From positions 1-23,197 of the forward strand of contig JACQJM010000109.1 of the NCBI GenBank assembly GCA_016205045.1: a stretch of 23,197 bases of DNA, read 5' to 3'. The DNA comes from Elusimicrobiota bacterium. GTDB taxonomy: Bacteria > Elusimicrobiota > Elusimicrobia > JACQJN01. Below, piece by piece: positions 7,494 through 16,301 of the stretch; position 1 is the stretch's first letter; each line of letters opens with the position of its first letter. Made by a program: the position numbers and the translations under genes. The notes under the pieces were generated by a model. That model made no database searches and had not been told where the DNA came from. It saw only the letters and a list, made by a program, of their open reading frames with translations.

Positions 7494-8439
7494 AATAGAC
7501 GCCGCCCCCTCGGTTTTAATTTCTATTCTGAATTACAACGGCATAGAAAACACCCTTAGGTGTCTCTCCTCCTTGGAGCGAATCCGGTACTCCAACTACC
7601 ACATCTGTGTTCTAGACAACGGCTCCAGCCAAGACCAGACGCCTCAGATCCAAAAAGTACACCCCAAACTTCATGTGATCCGCAGTGAGAGGAATCTTGG
7701 TTTCTCCGGAGGACACAACCGCATATTAGCCGAAGCCAAAAAAATGGGCCTGGCCTGGGAGTTGGCTTGGTTTCTCAACAATGACACGGTGGTGGACCCT
7801 GAGGCGCTAGGTGCCCTGGTCTCTGCTTTCAACTCAAATTCTAAATGCGGCATTGCAGGTTCTCTCATCTATTTTATGAGTCCCCCGGAAAAAATATGGT
7901 TTGCGGGAGGACAGATCGATCTGCGCACGGGAAAAACCATCCATAGGGGCCAGGGAGAAACTATTCCTCCCACAACCGTCCAGCCCGTAGATTATGTCAC
8001 CGGCTGCAGCCTCATGGCGAGGCGAAACATGATAGAGAGAGTGGGGGCTTGGGACGAGGACTTTTTTTTATATCGAGAAGATGTCGAACTTTGCTTGCGG
8101 GCCCGAACCCAAGAGTGGCAAGTCCTCCTCGTTCCCCACTCCATCGTGCACCACAAGGTGGCCGCCTCCACCGGCGGGCTCTCCACCTCCTCTGCTCCCG
8201 CCAAGGCGTATTACTCTACTCGAGGGATGTGGCTTCTGATATTTAAGGCCCTGCCGAATCGTTATCGAATCAGGCAGTGCGGTGCGGCGGGAATCAGCAC
8301 GCTCCGAACTATCGCGCGGGCATTTCTGCGCGCCGAGGAGCACCCCCTTCTCAGAACATTCTTTATCCTAAAAGGGTTCTGGGACTTCCTTTGGGGGCGC
8401 ACCGGATATTATGTAGAACCCACCCACGAAACCACATGA
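7483..8439 (+). CDS. Glycosyltransferase family 2 (GT-A), rhamnosyltransferase-like
   Basis: The 318-aa protein carries the GT2 hallmarks: ISILNYNG at the first strand, VLDNGSSQDQT, RNLGFSGGHN, the metal/nucleotide-binding FLNNDT (D101), GCSLMARR, and DFFLYREDVELCLRAR. This subfamily includes WbbL-type rhamnosyltransferases, but the sequence alone does not prove rhamnose. No membrane segments like those of a processive synthase are visible; a short hydrophobic stretch near the C-terminus may help membrane association. The gene overlaps its upstream neighbour by 11 nt and the next gene by ATGA at 8436-8439. Confidence 0.9.
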   Translation: MADRIDAAPSVLISILNYNGIENTLRCLSSLERIRYSNYHICVLDNGSSQDQTPQIQKVHPKLHVIRSERNLGFSGGHNRILAEAKKMGLAWELAWFLNNDTVVDPEALGALVSAFNSNSKCGIAGSLIYFMSPPEKIWFAGGQIDLRTGKTIHRGQGETIPPTTVQPVDYVTGCSLMARRNMIERVGAWDEDFFLYREDVELCLRARTQEWQVLLVPHSIVHHKVAASTGGLSTSSAPAKAYYSTRGMWLLIFKALPNRYRIRQCGAAGISTLRTIARAFLRAEEHPLLRTFFILKGFWDFLWGRTGYYVEPTHETT

Positions 8440-9773
8440 CTTCTAACGATCTCAAATCGATGACTTTCGTCGAACCGAGGCCTTCCCCTGTTGTCACCAC
8501 ATCCTCCCCCGGGTCTCCCCCTTCATCGAACATCCAACGAATGCTGTGGTTGACCAGCACATTAAATCAGATCGGGGGAGGAGAAAGGCTGCTTCTGGAG
8601 GGAAAGAAATTTTTCGAGAACCAGAACATTGAAACGGTTGTGCTGGCAGGACGATTTAGCCCGAAGGCTCTCTTTGATGGAACCTACTCCTCTCATAACA
8701 TTATTTCTTTAGGATTACCTCCTCTCCCCAACAAGAAGATCACCCAGGAAGTCTTCAGAAGAATCCGGCTTCTTCCCATGATCCACAGAGAAATCCGTCG
8801 ATTGAAACCGGATATCGTCCTCTGTCAAAGCGAATATGACTGCATCTTATTATGGGGTGCCACCTTGTTCAACCATCAACCCTATGCCGTTCTTATTTTC
8901 GGTCAGATGTTTCAGTTCGCTGAAAATATCGCTAAATATACTCTCGTATTTCGCAAACACCTCAAAGAAATCAGAGCTTCGAGACCCGGCTACATGGCAA
9001 CAGTCCCCCTGAAAGCCCCCCGCCGAGGTATCCTGAACCGGCTGACCGAGGAACTCAGCGCGGTTCTGCGCTACATCGCCGTGCGAAAAGCTAAAAAGAT
9101 ATTTACCATCTCTCCCCAAGTAGGTTGGGAAGTGCGCAAACTTTACGGCAGGGATTCTACGGTGCTGAAAGGAGCCTACCCGCCCTCGATTTTTAATTAC
9201 GAACAGAAGAAAGATGTCAGAAAAATGCTTGGTCTAGAAAATAAACGCCTTTTCCTCACCATCAGCAGGCTTGTCCCTAAAAAGAGAGTCGATCTATGCC
9301 TCAAGGCATTTGGGGAAGTCGTGAAAAATAGGCCGGATGCACATTTTGTGATTGGAGGAGTCGGGTTTGAGGAACAAAACCTGAAACGATTAGCTCATGA
9401 TTTGGGGTTGGACTCCTCCACCACGTTTGTTGGACATATTTCGGAGAAGGAATTGTGGGATTACTACTGCGGTTGCGATGTTTTCCTTAATATGGACGTT
9501 GCGGATGTTGGTCTTGCTGCCTACGCCGCCTCTGCCTTGGGCAAAAGAGTTATTTGCTCCGCAGATGCCGATGACGAGGCCGATCCAGTCCAAAGAATGA
9601 AAAGTCCTTTCCTGTTTTCTGATTTTACTCCCCAGAATTTAGCCGCCCTCATGGAAGAAGCCTTGACCAGGCCCTGGAGAATGACCCCTGACCAAAAGGA
9701 ATGGCTGCAAAAGTTTACCTGGGAGGCTTATTTCGGCGCTATTTTAAGGGAACTCTCTTTACCCTGTTTATGA
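8436..9773 (+). CDS. Glycosyltransferase family 4-like protein #4, with degenerate E-x7-E motif
   Basis: The 445-aa product follows an ATGA junction, which fixes the start. An in-frame ATG 159 nt upstream lies inside the GT2 gene. A proline/serine-rich segment of about 30 residues precedes the first strand (MLWLTSTLNQIGGGERLLLE). The GT4 donor domain is clear in FLTISRLVPKKRVD, HFVIGGVGFEE and TTFVGHIS. Where the family normally has E-G-F-G-L-x-x-x-E, this protein reads A356-D-V-G-L-A-A-Y-A364, so both glutamates are replaced by alanine. The basic SRLVPKK donor-phosphate segment is kept. It may be a weak, specialised or non-catalytic transferase. Confidence 0.82.
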   Translation: MTSNDLKSMTFVEPRPSPVVTTSSPGSPPSSNIQRMLWLTSTLNQIGGGERLLLEGKKFFENQNIETVVLAGRFSPKALFDGTYSSHNIISLGLPPLPNKKITQEVFRRIRLLPMIHREIRRLKPDIVLCQSEYDCILLWGATLFNHQPYAVLIFGQMFQFAENIAKYTLVFRKHLKEIRASRPGYMATVPLKAPRRGILNRLTEELSAVLRYIAVRKAKKIFTISPQVGWEVRKLYGRDSTVLKGAYPPSIFNYEQKKDVRKMLGLENKRLFLTISRLVPKKRVDLCLKAFGEVVKNRPDAHFVIGGVGFEEQNLKRLAHDLGLDSSTTFVGHISEKELWDYYCGCDVFLNMDVADVGLAAYAASALGKRVICSADADDEADPVQRMKSPFLFSDFTPQNLAALMEEALTRPWRMTPDQKEWLQKFTWEAYFGAILRELSLPCL

Positions 9774-11290
9774 ATCCCACGATTATCCTCCCCCCTAAGC
9801 CGCAAAGCCCTAATTTAGTTTTTCTAAGGGATACGGGCACATTCCTTTTCTCGCGAGTGGCGGTCTCGGTAACCACTCTACTTAATATCATCGTTTTTAC
9901 ACGACTATTTTCTCCAAAAGATTATGGAAATTACACCATGGTCACGGCGGGCGTCGCGCTCTTGGCAATCATCACGGTATGTTGGATCTGCAACTCCACC
10001 CTTCGTTTTTTCCCGATCTATGAGTTGTCGAATCAACTAGACCGATTTTACAGAACCGTTTTACAGTTAACCTTCACCACCACGGCCGCCACCGTCTTTT
10101 TATCTCTGTTGTTTCTATTTCTATACCCCCTAATCAACCAAAACACCATCCCCAAAGAATTATATTCCTTGATGGTGGCTGGCTTGGCCCTCTTTATCCT
10201 GATTTCTTTCTCTCAGGTATTGTTAAATATTTTGCGAGCACGGCGGGTCATTTCTTGGTACACATTTTTTAATTCCTCTCATAATGTGGCCGGCTTTATT
10301 TTAGGACTGCTGCTCGTCGTGGGGTTGGGAATGGGAGTCAACGGCCTTATCTGGGGAAGCTTTTTAGGCATCGCAGCGACTTTCGTTTGGCTCTGGAAAT
10401 TAGCTATTAATCACTCCATCTTTCAGAGCACCAACACCGATATTTCTCTGATGTGGAAATTCGCACGGTATGGGATTCCCACAGGCATGATCAGTTTCCA
10501 ATCCTGGATCCTAAGCTTTGCAGATCGATACCTGCTGGGCCTTTTTCGGGGAAGCCATGAAGTAGGGATCTACTCTGCCAGTTATTTGCTTTCGGAGCAG
10601 TCTATTTTTGCCATCATCTCCCTTTTTTCCGTCACCTCCATCCCCATCGCCTTCAACCTTTGGGAAAGAGAGGGAAAACAAGCGACAAAGAACTTTATGG
10701 CGGATCTAGCGCGGTATTATCTGCTGATTGGGGTCCCCGCCATTGTGGGCTTGAGCGCTTTGGCGAAACCCATCGCAAAAGTTTTTGTGGCGCCTGAATA
10801 TTGGGAGGGGTACCGCATCATGCCCATCGTTGCCCTGGGAGCTTTTCTGGTGGGAACCTCTAACCTTTACGCTGAAAGCTTCACTTTCCACAAGCGAACC
10901 GATCTTTTGATGTGGTGCTATTTGTGTTCGGGGATACTCAACATCGGACTGAACCTTTGGTGGATCAGCCGATATGGGTATATGGCGGCGGCGGTGGCCA
11001 CCCTGGCTTCCCACTTTTGTCTCTTGGTCTTGACCGCTTGGCTTTCCCGAAATTTTTTCATTTGGAACTTCCCCTTTTCTTCTCTCGGCAAGGTCATCAC
11101 CAGCGCGGTCCCCATGGGACTCGCTGTCTACAAATTGAGCACTCATCTGACCCCTTTCCCGGCCCTGAACCTGGCGATTGCCATCCCGGCGGGAATACTT
11201 ATTTATGCGGCCACACTTTTTTTCCTGGGGGAATTCAGACCCGGTGAGAAGAAATGGCTGGGAAAATTGGTCTGGAGGGAAGCATTATGA
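9770..11290 (+). CDS. Polysaccharide flippase, Wzx-like (MOP/MATE-like superfamily)
   Basis: The 506-aa protein is strongly hydrophobic, with roughly 12-14 transmembrane helices spread along its length. The N-terminal FTRLFSPKDYGNYTMVTAG segment is the signature of polysaccharide-biosynthesis flippases (family pattern LxxxxyGxyslv). A second-half repeat with FADRYLLGLFRGSHEVGIYSASY, followed by AKPIAKVFVAPEY, is also diagnostic. It should move the lipid-linked glycan from the cytoplasmic to the periplasmic leaflet. The ATG at 9770 is chosen from the ATGA overlap; a start at 9701 would add 23 residues from inside the previous gene. No Wzy polymerase is present nearby. The gene ends in another ATGA junction. 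Confidence 0.92.
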   Translation: MNPTIILPPKPQSPNLVFLRDTGTFLFSRVAVSVTTLLNIIVFTRLFSPKDYGNYTMVTAGVALLAIITVCWICNSTLRFFPIYELSNQLDRFYRTVLQLTFTTTAATVFLSLLFLFLYPLINQNTIPKELYSLMVAGLALFILISFSQVLLNILRARRVISWYTFFNSSHNVAGFILGLLLVVGLGMGVNGLIWGSFLGIAATFVWLWKLAINHSIFQSTNTDISLMWKFARYGIPTGMISFQSWILSFADRYLLGLFRGSHEVGIYSASYLLSEQSIFAIISLFSVTSIPIAFNLWEREGKQATKNFMADLARYYLLIGVPAIVGLSALAKPIAKVFVAPEYWEGYRIMPIVALGAFLVGTSNLYAESFTFHKRTDLLMWCYLCSGILNIGLNLWWISRYGYMAAAVATLASHFCLLVLTAWLSRNFFIWNFPFSSLGKVITSAVPMGLAVYKLSTHLTPFPALNLAIAIPAGILIYAATLFFLGEFRPGEKKWLGKLVWREAL

Positions 11291-13476
11291 AGCAGGTGAC
11301 CCATTCTTTTAGAACGGGGAAAATTCGCACGGTCGAAGTGCCCGCGCCACGCGCTCCCAAAAACTCCCTGCTTATTCAAACCGGGGCTACCTTGATCTCT
11401 TCGGGAACTGAAAAGATGCTTTTGAATTTTGGGAGAGCTAACGTTCTGGGAAAAATTCGGCAACAACCGGAAAAAGTAAAGCAAGTTCTTCAGAAAATAG
11501 CCACCGACGGCTTGGTCTCCACCCTGACGGCCGTAGCGTCCAAACTGGATCAACCCACTGCCTTGGGCTACTGTAACGTGGGGTGGGTCCTAGAAGTGGG
11601 GGAAGGAGTCAAGGGTTTCCAGACAGGAGACCGTGTCGTTTCAAATGGACCACACGCCGAAGTAGTGTGTGTCCCTCAACATCTCTGCGCCAAAATACCT
11701 TCGCGGACCCCAGCAGCCCCAGGTTTAACCGAAGAAATCTCCCTGGAAGAGGCCTCCATGACGGTGCTGGCCTCCATTGGTTTGCACGGGGTGCGCCTGG
11801 CGGAACCGACCCTGGGTGAATCTTTCGTGGTCGTGGGGTTGGGCATCATCGGTTTACTGACCGCGCAAATTTTGAAGGCTAACGGCTGTCGTGTATTGGG
11901 AATCGATCTGGACCCCTTCAGGCTTCAGCTCGCCAAAACGCTCGGCATAGAAGTGGTGGGCCTGGGAGAAGATGTTCTCACTTCCAGCTCCAATTTTTCT
12001 CAAGGAAGGGGTGCGGATGGGGTGATGATCACCGCGGCCTCCGCGGATAATGTCATCATCGAAACGGCCGCAAAAATATGCCGCAAGCGAGGGCGCATTA
12101 TCCTGATTGGAGATGTGGGCCTCCATATCGACCGCTCCCTGTTTTACGAAAAAGAACTTTCCTTCCAGGTATCCTGCTCTTATGGGCCTGGCCGCTACGA
12201 TCCTAACTATGAACAGCGAGGACAGGATTACCCCCTCGGCTACGTGCGGTGGACCGCCCAACGCAATTTTGAAGCCATCCTGGACCTTTTAGCCTCAAAC
12301 CAACTGCAGACCAAATCCTTGATCACTCATCGCTTCCCCATCGCGAAAGCGGCCAAGGCTTACGAAATTCTTTTCAACTCAGAAGAACCGCATCTGGGCA
12401 TCCTCCTCACCTATGCTCCCCCCTCTCAAACCCAGCAAAACGGCACCTCTTGGAAGACTTCTATCCCTTTGAGCTCTCCAAAATCCCATCCCCTTATGTC
12501 TCCCACGATTGGATTCATCGGGGCCGGGAACTTCTCTCGTCAAGTCCTTCTGCCGATTTTGAAAACAGCCAAAGTTCGTCTGAAAACGATCGCCAGCCAA
12601 GGGGGACTCTCCGCGACATTGGCCGGAGAGAAATATGGCTTTGAGCACAGCACCACCCAGATGAAAAACATCTGGGAAGACCCCGAGATCGACACCGTAT
12701 TTATCGCCACCCGCCATGACTCTCACGCCCGTTTGGTAGTCGAGGCACTGCAGGCAGGAAAAAATGTGTTCGTGGAAAAACCTCTCTGCCTGAATGAAGA
12801 CCAGCTGCAGTCCATCTGTGCGGCTTACGAAAACTCCCAGGAAGACGCCTTGAAAAACGAAAGGAAACCACCCTTACTCATGGTGGGATACAACCGCCGG
12901 TTTTCACCGCACGCCCTAAAAATAAGGGAGCTTCTGGACAATCTTAAACAGCCCAAGGCGCTGGTCATGACCGTCAACGCGGGGGCGGTTCCCCTGGATA
13001 GCTGGGTTCAGAATCCCGAAGTAGGAGGAGGAAGGATCATCGGGGAAGCGTGCCATTTCATCGACTTCCTAACCTTTCTTGTGGGACATCCCATCGCCAA
13101 AACCCAAGGAATTTATTTAAAAACGGATAGCGGGGGTGAGGACACCGCCTCATTGACACTGGGTTTTGCGGATGGCTCCATAGGATCTATCCATTATTTT
13201 TCCAACGGGCACCGTGATGTGCCTAAGGAACGATTAGAAATTTTCTGTTCGGGAAGAATCCTACGCCTCGACAATTTTAGACGCTTGACTGGATACGGAT
13301 TTCCGCGCTTCTATAAAATGAATTTTTGGAGACAGGATAAGGGCCACGCCACCGAAGTGGCGGCGTTTCTAGATCATCTCAAAACAGGAAAACCTTCTCC
13401 CATCCCCTTTGCTGAAATTGCTCAGGTCACGAAGGTATCCTTGGAAATGCTGAACACTTCTTTGGAGAGGAAATAA
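11287..13476 (+). CDS. Bi-domain oxidoreductase: MDR alcohol dehydrogenase fused to Gfo/Idh/MocA dehydrogenase
   Basis: The 729-aa protein has two dehydrogenase modules. Residues 1 to about 380 are a medium-chain dehydrogenase: LISSGTEKMLLNF, a groES-like segment GWVLEVGEGVKGFQTGDRV, and a nucleotide-binding loop G184-L-G-I-I-G189. Residues from about 405 to the end form a Gfo/Idh/MocA unit: GFIGAGNFSRQVLLP (G412-A-G414) and VEKPLCL with the conserved E497-K498-P499. No structural-zinc cysteine cluster is obvious in the first half. NAD(P)-linked oxidation or reduction of a sugar or nucleotide-sugar is expected. This fusion is recurrent in envelope-glycan clusters that also encode heparinase II/III-like proteins, as here. 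ATGA at 11287 sets the start; an ATG at 11254 is inside the flippase gene. Confidence 0.88.
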   Translation: MKQVTHSFRTGKIRTVEVPAPRAPKNSLLIQTGATLISSGTEKMLLNFGRANVLGKIRQQPEKVKQVLQKIATDGLVSTLTAVASKLDQPTALGYCNVGWVLEVGEGVKGFQTGDRVVSNGPHAEVVCVPQHLCAKIPSRTPAAPGLTEEISLEEASMTVLASIGLHGVRLAEPTLGESFVVVGLGIIGLLTAQILKANGCRVLGIDLDPFRLQLAKTLGIEVVGLGEDVLTSSSNFSQGRGADGVMITAASADNVIIETAAKICRKRGRIILIGDVGLHIDRSLFYEKELSFQVSCSYGPGRYDPNYEQRGQDYPLGYVRWTAQRNFEAILDLLASNQLQTKSLITHRFPIAKAAKAYEILFNSEEPHLGILLTYAPPSQTQQNGTSWKTSIPLSSPKSHPLMSPTIGFIGAGNFSRQVLLPILKTAKVRLKTIASQGGLSATLAGEKYGFEHSTTQMKNIWEDPEIDTVFIATRHDSHARLVVEALQAGKNVFVEKPLCLNEDQLQSICAAYENSQEDALKNERKPPLLMVGYNRRFSPHALKIRELLDNLKQPKALVMTVNAGAVPLDSWVQNPEVGGGRIIGEACHFIDFLTFLVGHPIAKTQGIYLKTDSGGEDTASLTLGFADGSIGSIHYFSNGHRDVPKERLEIFCSGRILRLDNFRRLTGYGFPRFYKMNFWRQDKGHATEVAAFLDHLKTGKPSPIPFAEIAQVTKVSLEMLNTSLERK

Positions 13477-13481
13477 CCAGA

Positions 13482-14762
13482 ATGACTTCTATGGTTTGTC
13501 GAATGTGCAAAGGCAGCGGATTAGAAATGTTTCTGGATTTGGGTTTTACCCCGCCCGCCGATCAATTCCAACGCAAAGAGCAGTTGCGAGAGCCCAGCAT
13601 CTATTATCCCCTTCAAGTGGCCATCTGTCCCTCTTGCGGGCTGGCCCAGTTAAGCCATGTCGTGTCCCCCGAGGTTTTGTATCGCAACGACTATCCCTAC
13701 GAATCTTCCATCACTAAAACCGGCCACAGACATTGGGATGAATTTGCCCGGTCCACCACGGAACGGTTTGAATTAGGACCCAAAGATCTCGTGGTGGATA
13801 TCGGAAGCAATGTGGGAGTTCTTTTAAGCGCTTTTAAATCCTCCGGCGTGCGGGTTTTGGGAGTAGATCCCGCTCCCAACATTGTCCGCATCGCTGAAAA
13901 ACGTGGGATCGAGACGGTCTCGGAGTTTTTCAGTGAGGACGTCGTAACCCATATCTTGAAAACCAAGGGACCTACCACGGTGATCACCGCCACCAATGTC
14001 TTTGCGCACGTGGACGACCTGGATAGTTTTATGCAGGCGGTGATCCATCTTCTTAAAGAAGATGGGGTTTTCATTCTGGAAGCCCCTTATTTTGCGAACT
14101 TGGTGAAACACCTGGAGTATGACACCATCTACCACGAACACCTGTCTTATCTGTCCGTCAAACCACTGATTCGATTCTTTGCTAAGTTCGGCATGGAAAT
14201 CTTCGACATAGGATTGCGCGATATTCACGGCGGGTCGTTTCGGGTTTTTGTCTCTCGACAGGGAAAACGACCGACATCTCCCATCGTCGCGAAACTGCTT
14301 GAAGATGAGGAGAAAATGGGTCTGCATGATTTAAAAACCCTAAAGCAGTTTTCCCAAGCGGTAGAGAATAATCGCCAGGAATTGCTGTGGCTGTTGCGAA
14401 GCTTGAAGCGCAAGGGCAGCCGAATAGTGGGAGTAAGCGCTCCAGCGAAGGGAATGACCCTATTGAATTACTGCCGCATTGGAACCGAGACTCTTGATTT
14501 CGTCACAGAAAAATCTACATTGAAAATTGGGCGCTACACCCCAGGGACCCATATCCCGGTTCTCTCAGATGACGAGTTGATCCGTCAGCAGCCCGACTAC
14601 GCGTTGCTTTTAGCCTGGAACTTCGCCGATGAAATCATGGAGAATCTAAAATCCTTTGGGGAGGCGGGCGGAAAATTCATCATCCCCATTCCCACCCCCC
14701 AAGTCGTAGATAAACAGCCTGGGAAAACCACGGTTCCGGTGTTACCCTTGGCAAGAGTTTAA
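13482..14762 (+). CDS. Sugar C-methyltransferase, TylC3/NovU-like
   Basis: The 426-aa protein matches the three-part architecture of NDP-4-keto-sugar C-methyltransferases. A zinc-binding N-terminal domain has C6/C9 and C49/C52. A Rossmann domain carries VDIGSNVGVLL around residues 105-115, and the Y217-H-E-H220 active-site segment YHEHLSYLS follows. The C-terminal domain contains GVSAPAKGMTLLNYC and GRYTPGTHIPVL. Characterised relatives add a methyl group from SAM to C3 (or C5) of a 4-keto-deoxy sugar, giving branched sugars. A GGAGAGG Shine-Dalgarno at 13464-13470 serves the ATG at 13482. A second ATG at 13491 would shorten it by 3 residues without touching the zinc site. The next gene starts 4 nt after the stop. 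Confidence 0.9.
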   Translation: MTSMVCRMCKGSGLEMFLDLGFTPPADQFQRKEQLREPSIYYPLQVAICPSCGLAQLSHVVSPEVLYRNDYPYESSITKTGHRHWDEFARSTTERFELGPKDLVVDIGSNVGVLLSAFKSSGVRVLGVDPAPNIVRIAEKRGIETVSEFFSEDVVTHILKTKGPTTVITATNVFAHVDDLDSFMQAVIHLLKEDGVFILEAPYFANLVKHLEYDTIYHEHLSYLSVKPLIRFFAKFGMEIFDIGLRDIHGGSFRVFVSRQGKRPTSPIVAKLLEDEEKMGLHDLKTLKQFSQAVENNRQELLWLLRSLKRKGSRIVGVSAPAKGMTLLNYCRIGTETLDFVTEKSTLKIGRYTPGTHIPVLSDDELIRQQPDYALLLAWNFADEIMENLKSFGEAGGKFIIPIPTPQVVDKQPGKTTVPVLPLARV

Positions 14763-14766
14763 GAAC

Positions 14767-15144
14767 ATGAAAGTAGAAAGACCTCCAGTAGCGCACACGG
14801 ATGAGCGGGGAACCATCACGGACATATTGGTCCGCGAGCCCATCGAGCATGTCACCGTCATCACTTCGCGCAAAGGAACCCATCGAGGCAGTCACTATCA
14901 TAAGCAAACCATGCAATGGGTCTACCTGATTAAGGGAAGAATGCAATTGTTGACCCAATCGCCGGAGGAGCCCGTGGTAGTGTCGGTTCTTGAGCCGGGG
15001 GATTTGGCCCTGACCCCTCCGCTCATGCGGCATGCCATGATCGCCCTGGAAGATTCTGTCTTCATGGTCTTCACGCGAGGGCCGAGGGGGGGCGAAAACT
15101 ACGAAGACGACACATTCCGGCTTCCCGAACCCTTACGGCCATGA
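14767..15144 (+). CDS. Small cupin protein, probable nucleotide-sugar epimerase/ketoisomerase-like (WxcM/FdtA-type)
   Basis: This 125-aa single-domain cupin has a first motif RGSHYHKQTMQWVYLIKG with H43, H45 and Q50, and a second motif near LALTPPLMRHAMIALED. The first motif resembles the RGxHAHKxxxQ pattern of FdtA/QdtA 3,4-ketoisomerases and WxcM-like proteins, which act on dTDP-4-keto-6-deoxyglucose. The tail (RGPRGGENYEDDTFRL) is closer to generic sugar-locus cupins, so the exact reaction is open. Its place between a 4-keto-sugar C-methyltransferase and a sugar aminotransferase supports a role in making a deoxyamino sugar. It ends in an ATGA overlap with the aminotransferase. Confidence 0.75.
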   Translation: MKVERPPVAHTDERGTITDILVREPIEHVTVITSRKGTHRGSHYHKQTMQWVYLIKGRMQLLTQSPEEPVVVSVLEPGDLALTPPLMRHAMIALEDSVFMVFTRGPRGGENYEDDTFRLPEPLRP

Positions 15145-16301
15145 ATCCCAAGCAAACTACTCCTGTCATCCCCGTCAATGAGCCCCTTCTGGGAGGCCAT
15201 GAAAGGGAGTATGTGACGGAATGTTTAGAGACAGGTTGGATATCCTCCGAGGGAAAGTACATCCAAGAGTTTGAGCAAAGATGGGCGGCCTACTGTGGAA
15301 TGAACTACGGCGTGGCTGTCAGCAGCGGGACGGCAGCCCTGCAAACAGCCTTGGCCTGCTTGCAGCTCCGCCCTGGCGACGAAGTGATTCTGCCGACTTT
15401 CACCATTATTTCTTGCGCCACGGCTATTTTGGAAGCCGGGGCTGTGCCGGTGCTTGTGGATTGTGATCCGCGGACATGGTGCATGGATGTCAAGCAAGTA
15501 GAAGCAAAAGTAAATTTTCGCACAAAGGCACTCCTGCCTGTCCACATTTATGGTCACCCCGTGGACATGGATCCCATACAAGAGCTCGCTCGTAAACATC
15601 AGCTCATCGTGGTGGAAGATGCCGCCGAGGCGCACGGCGCAGAATATAAGGGGCGCAAGGTGGGAGGGATAGGCGACTTGAGTTGTTTCAGCTTTTATGC
15701 GAACAAAATCATTACAACCGGCGAGGGAGGCATGGTGCTGGCAAAACGCAAGGAGCATGCTGACCGTCTGCGTTCGCTGCGCAATCTTTGTTTCCGGGAG
15801 GATCGGCGTTTTTACCATACGGAGATAGGACACAACTATAGACTGACGAACCTTCAAGCTGCCATGGGAGTGGCTCAGGTAGAAAGGATTGAAAAGCACG
15901 TGGCACAAAAACGGTGGATGGCGGCAGCCTACCAGGAACGGCTGCAGAACATTCCCGGACTCCAACTTCCGGTGGAAGAATCCTGGGCTCGCAACGTGTA
16001 CTGGATGTACGGCGTTGTCTTGGACGACTCCGGAAAAATGGATGCCGTTGCTTTCGCCCGGCAACTCAAAGAGAAGAGAGTGGAGACGCGGCCCTTTTTC
16101 GTTGGCATGCACCAACAGCCCGTCTTTCAGAAAATGGGACTATTTAAAGGAGAGCACTATCCCGTGTCTGAACGCATCTCCCAGCAAGGTCTTTACCTTC
16201 CCTCAGGACTGACCTTGACGGAAAGCCAGATCGACCAGGTGTGTGAGACGATCTCTCAAATATTGAAAACGTCCAACCCGATCGGAGGATCACAACGATG
16301 A
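15141..16301 (+). CDS. DegT/DnrJ/EryC1/StrS sugar aminotransferase, perosamine-synthase-like
   Basis: This 386-aa PLP enzyme belongs to the sugar aminotransferase family. The Schiff-base lysine is K189 in FYANKIITTGEGGM. Other family segments are GWISSEGKYIQEFE, SSGTAALQTAL, GDEVILPTFT, HIYGHPVDMDPI, VVEDAAEAHGAEYKG and GHNYRLTNLQAA. These resemble GDP-perosamine synthase (Per/RfbE), which aminates C4 of GDP-4-keto-6-deoxymannose. The neighbouring cupin would fit a C3 aminotransferase (FdtB-like) equally well, so the position aminated is uncertain. Glutamate is the likely amino donor. ATGA overlaps couple it to both neighbours. Confidence 0.9.
   Translation: MNPKQTTPVIPVNEPLLGGHEREYVTECLETGWISSEGKYIQEFEQRWAAYCGMNYGVAVSSGTAALQTALACLQLRPGDEVILPTFTIISCATAILEAGAVPVLVDCDPRTWCMDVKQVEAKVNFRTKALLPVHIYGHPVDMDPIQELARKHQLIVVEDAAEAHGAEYKGRKVGGIGDLSCFSFYANKIITTGEGGMVLAKRKEHADRLRSLRNLCFREDRRFYHTEIGHNYRLTNLQAAMGVAQVERIEKHVAQKRWMAAAYQERLQNIPGLQLPVEESWARNVYWMYGVVLDDSGKMDAVAFARQLKEKRVETRPFFVGMHQQPVFQKMGLFKGEHYPVSERISQQGLYLPSGLTLTESQIDQVCETISQILKTSNPIGGSQR

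Noticed and set aside
8277..8435. N-terminal extension of the fourth GT4-like protein (likewise 4938-5027, 9701-9769, 11254-11286, 17041-17079 and 18032-18199 for other genes)
   Set aside because: These extensions lie inside upstream genes and precede starts marked by ATGA or near-adjacent junctions and by conserved N-terminal motifs.
15225..16115. 296-codon open frame on the - strand
   Set aside because: Antisense to the DegT aminotransferase gene, which has complete family motifs on the + strand.
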